64,000 bases of DNA. Source: Sclerodactyla briareus (Eukaryota; Echinodermata; Holothuroidea; Dendrochirotida; Sclerodactylidae). The DNA is taken from positions 17,501 through 81,500 of the forward strand of contig JAODTK010005891.1 in NCBI GenBank assembly GCA_026419785.1, given 5' to 3'. A program made the position numbers and the translations under genes. Below the pieces are notes generated by a model. The model had not been told where the DNA came from and ran no database searches. It was given only the letters and a program-made list of their open reading frames with translations. How positions within the stretch are numbered: the stretch's first letter is position 1; the number at the start of each line of letters is the position of its first letter. Shown here piece by piece: positions 34,409 to 43,689 of this stretch.

Positions 34409-34622
34409 GTGGTTCAAAAGCTCCTCAACAGAAAGAGGAGAACACTGCGCTTTAGCACAAATCTAATGTACGATATTCAGGGAGCACATGAGAAAACCTT
34501 GTGGTCCTGCCCATTTCTATATTTTATGAGCCTCTTCATTGTCTTTTGTATTCTCAGTTTGCAGGGCCGCCTGAAAGGCTTGGCTAATTGTTATGAAAAT
34601 GAATGAATAAATAAATAGAAAG
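34409..34622 (+). mobile_element. 3' end of an L2/CR1-like retrotransposon
   Basis: A plus frame ends LSLQGRLKGLANCYENE followed directly by TGAATAAATAAATAGAAAGG. A short Gly-Leu-Ala-Asn terminus abutting a tandem AATAAATA tail is characteristic of L2-type LINE 3' ends. Only the last 200 bp are present. Confidence 0.5.
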
Positions 34623-34984
34623 GATAACGAAAAGACAGGACATGCAGTCTGCTTCATACCAGAAGTATAAGACTATGAATCAGATATCATCAGTGAGTCA
34701 CCATCCATTGTCACGGCCAATACGACCGGTATACTGACTACCTCGAAGTCCCATTGCCTCTCAAAAGAAGCAGTACCATCATGCAACTAGAGAACAATCA
34801 TGCAGCAGAACTGTCGCACCAATTCACCATTCTGTTATTATCTAGCACTCTACAGCCCCAAGCTATCTGTTATTGCGAATACCGGATTTGATTGGCTAAT
34901 CACAATCACGTAACTGACTGTTATTTTTGCAATAACATCCGCTGGTCAGAGTAACACAACAATCGTATACTTGCTCGATTTGCT

Positions 34985-35290
34985 GCGTCCCAATAACGCA
35001 GTCTTTTTTGAACGCGAATGCAAGGTTGCGTGAGCCTTCGGAAGTTGATGTTTACACGCGCAGATCCGCTTTCAGTATCCTCGCTTCAGAGAGCGTACTG
35101 CCTCCACGGAATACAAACGGGCGAAACGGCGCGTCGCTCGTTGCATTGGTGAACGCCATGTTCACACGCGCAGAACCCTCCGGTTCGGCACGCGTGGATT
35201 GTATTGCGTCTCCGTGGAAGTACGCAAGCACGCCGCTGCCCATCGTATGTGATGGTACGGCAATTGCAATACTTCGTCGAACTAAACGAA
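34985..35290. other. CpG-rich islet with internal repeat
   Basis: Dense CG dinucleotides (for example GGGCGAAACGGCGCGTCGCTC) in an otherwise AT-rich region, with a repeated ACACGCGCAGA motif at about 35053 and 35163. Open frames on both strands follow from the composition. It is preceded by a 9-bp inverted repeat TGTTATTGC/GCAATAACA (34868-34876, 34929-34937). It could be a promoter island or a short GC-rich mobile element. Confidence 0.35.
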
Positions 35291-36589
35291 AAGTTACCCT
35301 ATCTGCTTATTTACTGTTTCGAGATACAAAGATTTAGATCTAGAGATATAGATATCTCTAATCGTTTGGAGTGAATCTAATTTGCGGCTGTAGAATAGGA
35401 ATAGACTACAGCAGGGACTTCAATGGTTAATAAACAGTTTCGACTTTGAATTCAACCTAATAACAAACTCGGCTGCGCCCCGTCCGTTATTCACCTAAAT
35501 TCGGAGTCTCGACTGTTTATTCACCAGTGAAAGTCTCCTAGTTGCAGCTTATTCCTGAATTACCGATCGAAAAACCATTGCAGTAACAACCCCTGCTAAT
35601 TAACACCAACAGAGTATTTCGGTGGGGAGAAACTTCGCTTTGTTACTTCCTCGTTTGTGAACAAAACAATTTCAAATTGGGTTCCGCGCTAAACGTGAGA
35701 GCGCTCTGCCATATTTCAGACACATTTCCGGCAGCGTTCAAGTTCTCAAACCCCCATTCAAGGTGGGAGAGGGTTGGCTTACCACCCGGTATACTTCAAT
35801 GTTGAACCTGTTGCCATCTCGCTGGGCGATCAGTACGGGAGTCGGAGCAGGGGAAATCGATGGATAGGCAATTTAATAAACTGAAATTATCGTATCCATG
35901 TCAATTCAAGATGGGTGACGCTAAATAAATGTGGCCTCAATGACCAATGGTAGTAAATCTCATTTTTGGAGAGACAACGTCGTCTTAGTGCAACTCGACA
36001 TCGATACAGTATTACGTCACAGTGATATGTCAAAGTAGAACTTGTCCCAATAGACCTTGAGACGATGTTTATCGTATTCTGGCATTCTCGACCATGAATT
36101 GCACGAAGAATATGCATCCGCTCTCTGCGAATTGAGCCCCGGACTGGGTCGGAGAGACGGGCGCTCGAACCACAAGGACCGTTCCGTCAGTCGATTGGTA
36201 ATTAGGATGGAGACGAATGGGATAACAGGCTGTTGATACGTTGTATTTTATTACTTCATTCTTCATATAAAAAAGAATACGCGAGTTCTCTAGATATCAC
36301 CAGCAGTATCTCAATAGTCACAGCAACATGCTAGGAAGATACCATTCAGATGGAGGAATGCATGAGTATGTGCTCTCAACTCATTGGGTATGTGCATGCA
36401 TCTAATTTCTCCGACGATCCATGTTTCCTACAGTGATGTAATACTCGAAATGCCAATTTCATTTTATGAGGATTTTTATAAAAAATATATAAATATAATA
36501 ATTCTGTCAGTTCTGTCAGTCGATTGGCAATTCTTCATCTCCATTGAAGTACTCCAAAGCGCCCTAAAGGGCATTTGATGGAGGGTAGT

Positions 36590-38130
36590 TGGTGTGCAGG
36601 GAAGACTATGCTATTGGCTCAACCAGGTGTCCACTGCCCTCTGAATACATTTTCACTTACCAGACCAGCAATGTTTGGGGGGAGGTTGTTTCATTTACGC
36701 AGGGTAGTTGGAAAGTAGGAGCCCCCAGCGGCATGGACACGGCAGACCACGTGTTTGAAGACTGAGTGTCAGACCTGGTGTCACTAGAGTGGGGAATGAA
36801 GAGCTTTGTGTGGGGACAATCAATTCTGGCTGAGGATTTTGTAACATGTCACAAGATCTATGGAATCTCTTCTATGCTCAAGGGTATTCAATTTTAGGGG
36901 GGACGTGATTTCACTAACACTATCGGTGCGCGAGAAACGCCTGGTAACAAATTTACCAGCTCTGTTTTGGACCATATCAAGTTTCTTTTTATTATTGGCA
37001 GTGTAAGGAGACCACACTGGGATGCATATCCAAGTTGGGGGCGAACATATATGTTATAGGCAGTTTCTTTAACATGTGGGGGGGGGGGCAATGGTGAAAA
37101 TTCCAACAGAAGAAGTTCAAAGACTTAGTGGCTTTAGCAACTATGGAGTTTACGTGTGGGGTCCATGACAATTTGAAGTCCAAAATAACTCCAAGATAGG
37201 GGTGAGACGTGACAGGGGCGAGAGGGTGGCCAGGAAGACTATATTCAAATTTAGAAGGTTTTGTTTTGAGTTGTAAGGACATGGCATTTTGTGGGGTTGA
37301 ACGACATTCTCCGGTCCTTGGACCAATTGTCGAGTGCTTGAAGGTCATCTGGAGTGATGTTAGAGTGTAATTGGTCTGTGGGGAGTCAATCTTTCTGTAC
37401 AGCAGGGCCGTCATCGGCAAATAGCGAACATTGAAGAAAACACACTCGGGGAGGTCGTTTATATAACGAAGAAAGAAAAGCGGTCTCAAAACAGTTCCCT
37501 GAGGGACACCAGAGAGGACGTCGGTATACGCAGAGGACTCACCGTCAACAAGAGTTCCCAACCACACTGGTGAGTGAGATGGGACGGTAGTTTTCAATGT
37601 TAGACTTGAGACCTTTTTTATGAATGGGTGTGACATTTGCCTTCTTGAAATCAACGGGGAAAATTCCTGTGTCAAATGACTGTTGGATTAAGGATACAAA
37701 TACCGGAGTGATTTCCTTGGCAACAATTTTGATTAACCTAACAGGAATTTGATCTGGGCCAGTAGCCTTTTTCTCCTGAAGTTGGGAGAGAAGTTTGCAT
37801 ACAACATTAGGAGTGATAGTTATGTCAGACTTGGATGGGTGGGGGTTTTGGGAAGGGAATGACCACTTGCACGAGTGAACAACATTTTTAGCATAGGAAT
37901 TAATCATTTAGTAAGGCTGCCTTTGCCTTGGCGTCACTAACATTGTTTCCCTGGTGTTTAGGGATGGAATGCCATATGGTCTTTCCTTTGACTTTTGACA
38001 AACTTGAACAGATTCTCTTGTTAGCTTTGTCCGACTCTGATGTCGAACAAATTATTTACATATGTAGTTCCAATGGGAATCCTTAATCAATTTGGTGCAA
38101 CGAGTTTACAATTAGTGTGTAACTGTTGGA
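36590..38130 (-). mobile_element. 5'-truncated non-LTR retrotransposon (CR1/jockey-like RT)
   Basis: Minus-strand frames run from a linker (DAKAKAALLND, about 37910) through KKATGPDQIPVRLIKIVAKE and PIHKKG...NYRPISLTS, and then VLSGVPQGTVLRPL with INDLP. They continue through the FADD region (present but shifted by one base near 37415) and YLGVILDFKLSWTPH, to the thumb and C-terminal part (NNKKKLDMVQNRAGKF; SIDLVTCYKILSQN). Motif order is complete for a LINE reverse transcriptase, but the endonuclease is missing and at least three frame shifts are present. The longest continuous piece is 227 codons at 36992-37675. Confidence 0.9.
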
Positions 38131-39289
38131 GTCACATTGTTGTATTGTGTCTGGCTTCGTTCACATGAATATATGTGCTATTTCAAATCATTATTCGAAA
38201 GAGATTATAGCTAAAGAAGACACACACAACCTTTCATTCGTATTTATTGTTTATTTCCTGTTGATCACAGACCAGATTATTTATATGACGGATATGCTCT
38301 GTAGCTTACAGCAAACGGCATTAACACGGTGTAGAAAGCCGGAAGAAACACCAAAAGGACTACGTATTGCCATTGACAGTGTACGTAGTAAAACTGAGTC
38401 AGTGGTATTGTGAGTACCGGTATATGAAGTAGCATATATAGAACGTAGCCAGATATCGGAGATCGACTGGATAAATTGATGTGGGTAAATATTACAGCAT
38501 TGACGCGTAGTGCATGCGAAAATAGTGCTTCTCAGATCACCGGAAAAGGGTCTCCCAGGCTCCAAGTACATCACAAAGCTTGTACATGTAAAACCGACGT
38601 ATCTGCCTTTGGAATTGGAAACATTCAGGGTGGAAGACTCTCTAAAAAAATCCTAGCATTGGCGAATTTCAACCAAGCTCCACCTTACCGAAAACTGAAA
38701 ATGAAAAATTAAACGTAGGCAGGGGCGGGATTTGAGTTGGTAGAGTGGGGGGGGGGGGCAATGATTGTGGTTGATCGCCGTCCCCCTGGTGGAGTGGTTC
38801 TATGGTGAGGGTTGTCCCCCTCCCCTTTGGAAAAAAATGGAGCCTGTGGGATAGGCTATTTGCGAAATAGTGCTATATTATATATATTTGAAGCAGAATT
38901 CCCATCTAATATCTCTCAAGAAAATTACTATTTTTAGTGTTTTTTCATCTTGTTTTCCAAATATAATATTAGGCACGTCAGGAGTATGCAGAATATGATT
39001 CTTGGCTTATGCTGACACTGTACAAACACATACTGGGCCATTATGTTTTGGGGTAATGAGGCAGATGCGGTGTAACGTTTTGGATTTCACAATGAGAGTA
39101 GATGCAATATTTAGACTTTTTGGGGGTCATTCCATTGTATTTACCAGCTGTTGTAAGCATTTGAAAATGGAATTGTTACCAGACAGTTTACAGCACATGC
39201 ATTTTCTGAACTATCGCTAGATTACTGAACGTGATAGGAATCAATAACACTAATTGGAATGTTACTCAGAATACTCTGCACCGCTAATG

Positions 39290-39567
39290 AAGTGCTAGAC
39301 GACGACCGCTGCCACTTTCATGCGTAGCAAATCGACTCACAACTTTGTTGATGTCGACGTCGATGGTTCGCTCAATGTTCAACACGCCAATGAACTCAGT
39401 CGTTCCTGTCCCGTGGTGTTACGCAAGTAAGTTTTCAACCTGCGAAAGCACGAGAAACTCCTTTCACAAGTTGCTGAATTCATCGGAATTGTAAAAAACA
39501 GGCGGGACAGAAATGCCACATTGCTCATACTCTCATAACTTTCTGTGTTTTGAAGAAATCTAAGCAC
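39290..39567 (-). pseudogene. hAT transposase C-terminal dimerisation domain
   Basis: The minus frame contains FFTIPMNSATCERSFSCFRR and LKTYLRNTTGQERLSSLAC. The A-T-C-E-R-S-F-S...L-K motif is the hallmark of the hAT C-terminal dimerisation domain, closest in style to ZMYM1-like/TTF-type hAT proteins. A frame shift after SLAC moves the last residues (DVDINKVV-like) into another frame near 39350. Confidence 0.8.
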
Positions 39568-39994
39568 TGTTGGAAACAGCTTGCCGTGGTAGATACGCGG
39601 CAGCGTAGATTCGATTGAACATGTTCAGTTCAGCCGTTACAGCTATTGGACACAATCCATATTCTCTGCAAATTTGATTGATTGTTCCTTCATCTTGGAC
39701 TTCTGATGTTTCAGAAAGAGTGCTCTGCAGGGCCACAACAACACCAAGATCATTCTCTTCGAATCCGAGCTCCGATTTCATTGACGGTGTTGTCCAGAGC
39801 AGCGAAGCACACCTCAGCCCTATAGCGAACTTTCTCAGTTGTGCTGTCAATGTATTTTCCACCTCCATGTTTTTTTTTTTAATACTGTTATCCGAAACAA
39901 CTTGACTATCAATGTTGCTCCGACTAACACATCCCCGAAGTATATTGTCATTTCTGTGAAAATGAATCAACGGGTGATCATTTTGTAGCTCCAT
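39560..39994 (-). pseudogene. hAT transposase, segment upstream of dimerisation domain
   Basis: 144-codon minus frame containing RKFAIGLRCASLLWTT and ending NQICREYGLCPIAVTAELNM. It overlaps the dimerisation frame by a few bases, so a one-base shift separates the two. The N-terminal zinc finger and catalytic Asp residues are not identifiable upstream, which is AT-rich with homopolymers (A19 near 40115-40133). Confidence 0.6.
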
Positions 39995-41189
39995 CTGCAG
40001 TCGACTTCACCACCCCCCCGATGACATTCAGTTCGTTTTCATGCACTCCATTCTTGGGAACTGTCAAGAGTTTATTTTTCTGAATTGGTTTAGTTTTTCC
40101 TGTACGTTTTTGTAAAAAAAAAAAAAAAAAAATCACATTTGTCAAGAAAGGGGTATTCATATAGAAAACGATTTATTCGATTTAATTCATACTTCAACTT
40201 GCAAACAAACTTTTTGCAATATTATGGGATGATAAATTCGATCAGAACTATTTGAATGCGTTTTTTTTTTTGAAAAGTTGGATTACAGACTGCCAGGCCA
40301 GTGATCAATTTCTATTGGCTTCTGAGATCGAAGCAGAAGTAACATTAATTTATTGCATTCGCAAAATGTGACTAATTGTTTAAAATGGCGCGAAAAATTA
40401 AATTTTGTTATCTCAAATGATGGATTGGTTCATTTATTGTACTATTCCAAATTTTTCGGTGTTCCAACGATGTTGAAATGAGATGGTTTCAGTTCAGAAT
40501 TATTCAACGTCTTATTTCTTGTAACTACTATTTACATAAAAATTAGGCAGTCAACACTGACCAATGTGATTTTTGCTTCACGCTGTTGAAACAATTGAGC
40601 ATTTATTCTTTCACTGTCCGTTTGTTTATCCTTAATACATATATTGTAGGTAGGTTGGCCAATGCTGATATCAACTTGAGTTACAGATTAGAGGTGATGT
40701 TGTCGGCTGTAACGGAAGCCGTATGCTTAATTTAGTTATCATTCTGTCAAATATTATATTTTCAAGTGCAATCTCGTGAAATTACCTCCATCTATTTACA
40801 GAGTTAAGAGACTCCTTGAAAGAATACTCCGGTTTGCAGGAATATATATTGAAATCTAAACTAAAAATGAATAAATACTGGAAGAAGTACTGGGTGACAT
40901 GGGTAAACAATCTAATATTGGCTAATGACCCTTTTTGCTATACCATTAGTAATTTATAACTTGTTATAATATTTGGAGGGTACTTTTTCATGTTGTTCAC
41001 ATGCATGTTCATATATTAATTTTGAGTCAATAAAAAAGTCAGGAAAAAGTGTGTGGGGAGGGGAGCAAATGCCCCTCTACCCCCCCCCCCTAATCCCGCC
41101 AAACCGAACGTAATGCCTGCCTGTATATATCGTCCTCGCAGTAGTTTAACTCCGTTAACGTATTAACAATATCTCATAGTCAAAGGTTG

Positions 41190-41290
41190 CATTACCACCC
41201 CTCCCCGCGAGGGGGGGGGAGCCTTCAGTTATGCGTTCCTGCATACTCAGAGTAGGTCAGTAGTTGGAAAGTATGTCCCTCTACCACTAC
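41190..41290. repeat. Direct repeat B, copy 1
   Basis: GGTTGCATTACCACCCC... G-run ...CCTTCAGTTATGC, then TTCCTGCATACTCAGAGTAG and GTATGTCCCTCTAC. Matched at 42930-43125 in the same orientation. Confidence 0.6.
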
Positions 41291-41576
41291 TACAGTTATC
41301 CTGCCCCATCTTTGATGCAGACAACGGGGATTCATTACATGCAGATCGCCTCTTCTAATTGTCGCCAACAATCGGACCTCTCGGATGACTTGACTGAAAG
41401 TGTTCCACCCACGCATAAGAACCAAACTATTACTGATGTAGTTTGTAGTAGGTCAGCACTGCCAGACACGCGAACGCGACTAGGGAAGACTCTGTCCATA
41501 TCGACGATTGTACCTGTGACAATAGAATGAGTGACAACAACGTTAGTGCACGTTCAAATACATACAACTCTACCTT

Positions 41577-41640
41577 ACCTACATACATACCTAATACAGA
41601 CATACATAGCATACATACATACATACATACATACATACAT
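41577..41640. repeat. (ATAC)n microsatellite
   Basis: About 64 bp of ACATACAT repeats with a pure run of seven or more units at the right end. Minus-strand MYVCMYVCM frames are a by-product. Confidence 0.9.
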
Positions 41641-41689
41641 AATTCTCACCTGTACAAAAAAAAAATGCTTCCAAGAAGAGTGAATGATT

Positions 41690-42147
41690 CCGGTGATTGA
41701 GAAAAAACACATGACAAGCCATCTTAAAGGTCTTTCACAAACAGCTGCTGGAAGCCACGATAAACACATGCAGTACTGCACCGAGAGACCGAATCCACTG
41801 AGACTCGACATAATAGCAAGCGGAAATAAACCCGTCTAGGAAGAAAGAAACTGAGGACGTACCCAATTACCACGAAACTCGTCGGGAGTATGTAGCCGTT
41901 CAGCAGGTTGGCCCGTTTCCAAGCGAAAATCGCAAAACTGAACAGTTTTCCCAGAGTGCCCGAAATCCCGCCAAGAAGGAGAACCAAACTGCTACAGAGG
42001 GCTCATGACCCAGGCTTCCCGTACGGTACAAGGAATAGTGCCCAGCAGGAATACTGTACGAATGCAACAGCGGAGAGGAACACTAATACCACAACGATTG
42101 GTGGCGAACAATTAGTGACACCAAATCATTGGAGCAGCCCCCGTTCT
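41690..42147 (-). pseudogene. SLC16-like gene, C-terminal half (helices 7-10), frame-broken
   Basis: Minus frames give SCWALFLVPYGKPGS (helix 7, matching IFMVPYGESLGL of the plus-strand copy). LVLLLGGISGTLGKLFSFAI and GYILPTSFVVIGYVLSFFLP follow for helices 8-9, and SLSGFGLSVQY for helix 10 (compare FLSGFSLPLMAY). A candidate donor TTTGTACAG|GTGAG is at about 41652. At least three frame changes occur. It continues directly from the loop encoded in the exon at 42148-42533. Confidence 0.6.
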
Positions 42148-42533
42148 CATTAGGGGGATTCTTCACTAACATGTTCGTGCACCCATGCAATCTTCTCAAA
42201 CATTCGTCGTCCGGCAGGAATGCTCTTCATCAGCCCTTCCCGTTCCTCGTCGAGTCTAGCTTCAACATCAGGCTCATCTTGTAGGAGGGTATCGAAACCG
42301 GCAATGTCAGAGATGGTGCAGGGGCCCATTGCTACAAAAACAACGGAGTAGGCAAAGGAAAAAAACAGCCTCGTTTGTCCATATTGATAGAAATACCCGA
42401 ACGCCGGAAGGAACAGTAGCAATTCCAATGTAACCCGAAAGCTGGCTTAGTGATTGAGCAGCGGGATACGATGAAGCGAAGGTGTGTTTAAACGTCACCA
42501 GTGTAACAACATTAACCAAGCCGAAACCAAACC
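42148..42533 (-). pseudogene. SLC16-like gene, exon 3 (helices 4-6 and central loop)
   Basis: The acceptor CCCCCCGTTCCAG precedes GGTTTGGTTTCGG, giving FGFGLVNVVTLVTFKHTF and SQLSGYIGIATVP. A one-base shift follows and the frame continues through a Tyr/Phe-rich helix into the acidic loop ISDIAGFDTLLQDEPDVEAR...HEHVSEESP, which ends at TAA. The first base completes the Gly codon left open by exon 2, so the splice phase agrees. Same architecture as the plus-strand copy at 32018-32872. Confidence 0.7.
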
Positions 42534-42727
42534 CTGGAACGGGGGGAAAAATTACACATGAGCAAAGCAAGAAATCGAAATAATTTAATTGACGAACAAT
42601 ATGCCTCCCATAAGTCTTTCATTACCCTTTATACCTAATAATTGGAGGTGAAGATTAGCTTTAGTTAGGCTTCCTTTTGCAAATAACTTCTTTATTCGAT
42701 TTGGGTGGCAATTATCCCGAAACGTAC

Positions 42728-42802
42728 CCCAGAAATAGTCTTGTATTATAGCGGAACCAGAGATAAAAACCAGGGCAAAAACTACGACCTTGTCCATCGC
42801 AA
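42728..42802 (-). CDS. SLC16-like gene, exon 2 (75 bp, helix 3)
   Basis: Acceptor TTAACTCTCAAG and donor G|GTACGT. The frame AMDKVVVFALVFISGSAIIQ then DYFWG spans one membrane helix and joins in phase with FGFGLVNVV of exon 3, recreating the helix 3-4 order of monocarboxylate transporters. It is uninterrupted. Confidence 0.65.
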
Positions 42803-42929
42803 CTTGAGAGTTAAAAGATAAATAAAACTGAATAGTGACAAAAGTGGTTCGGTGTGTTTTCTAAAAAGAGGACATGATTCTCTCGATCAAGTTCGTTGCG
42901 GAAGTGGGTACAGAGTAATAATCAATGAG

Positions 42930-43125
42930 TCGATAGGTTGGCATTACAACCCCCCCCCCCCCTTCAGTTATGCCTATTACTGGGCTGTTCAGTTATTGCG
43001 ATTTCAGGATATGGGATTTACCCGCATACGATATCACTGAGCGCCCGGGATGGGAAATCCGGCACAGTTCCTGCATACTCAGAATAGTTCATAGTTGGAG
43101 TAAGTATGTCCCTCTACTTTTTGAA
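42930..43125. repeat. Direct repeat B, copy 2
   Basis: GGTTGGCATTACAACCCC followed by a C13 run, CCTTCAGTTATGCC, an extra segment of about 80 bp, then TTCCTGCATACTCAGAATAG and GTATGTCCCTCTAC. Together with copy 1 it brackets exons 2 and 3 of the SLC16-like gene. Confidence 0.6.
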
Positions 43126-43539
43126 TAAAATGAACAGTAATTTAGTGATTTGTCCTCCTGATCTTTTCAATTCAACACCAGAGGATTTGAATTCGAGGGG
43201 TGAGAGTAATTTATTATTAGCTTTGTAATAGTTTTCGTGTAGTATTGATTGATAAGTATCTCACGAGAATGACATACGGTCATATACGTGCCGAAGTTAT
43301 AATAGGTTGTTGCAGTCTTAAGATATCACATTTAAGTTTTCCAAGACAAAATTACCAGATATAATACATCTATAGCTCCATCCATCTCTCACTAGTTTGT
43401 TACTGCCTTTTATATATGAATGTCTTAGTCGATAACCTAACAAACAGCTTTTGTGCGTGCTAGTCCTTACCAGAGATCGTGATGTATAGGGTTAGTTCCC
43501 AGACAGTGTTTGGTGGTAGTTAAAAAAAAAAAAAAAAAA

Positions 43540-43673
43540 CGCTCGAAAAATAAACCCGCACATGTCAGCAACCCGCCAAGAACAGCGACTACCCTGGTGT
43601 CCAAGAACCGATTAAGGATGTTGGTGAGAGGAGCTGAAATAGTATAGAGACCAGCTGACATGGTGCAGATACA
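43540..43673 (-). CDS. SLC16-like gene, exon 1 found (helix 2)
   Basis: Minus frame CTMSAGLYTISAPLTNILNR, then FLDTRVVAVLGGLLTCAGLF. The N-R-F-x-x-R-x-V-x-x-x-G-G block is the conserved helix 2-3 loop and start of helix 3 in SLC16 transporters. The acceptor CAATTTATAG is weak. The downstream end runs into an A18 (T18 on this strand) homopolymer at about 43520-43538, and no donor is visible, so the junction to exon 2 is uncertain. The first helix and the N-terminus are not found. Confidence 0.65.
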
Positions 43674-43689
43674 CTATAAATTGATTATA

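Larger units (their letters stand above)
38720..41106 (-). mobile_element. hAT DNA transposon, about 2.4 kb, degenerate
   Basis: The left end starts CAGGGGCGGGATT. The right end, read inward, is CGGTTTGGCGGGATT. Both are followed within about 30 bp by G runs (38747-38758; C run 41080-41090), giving imperfect terminal inverted repeats of the CAGGGGCGG type common in hAT elements. Flanking 8-mers AACGTAGG (38712-38719) and AACGTAAT (41107-41114) agree at six of eight positions, consistent with an aged 8-bp target duplication. Transposase fragments lie inside on the minus strand. Confidence 0.75.

Noticed and set aside
38281-38574. 97-codon minus frame beside the LINE
   Set aside because: No motif or relation to the retrotransposon, and the opposite frame is equally open.
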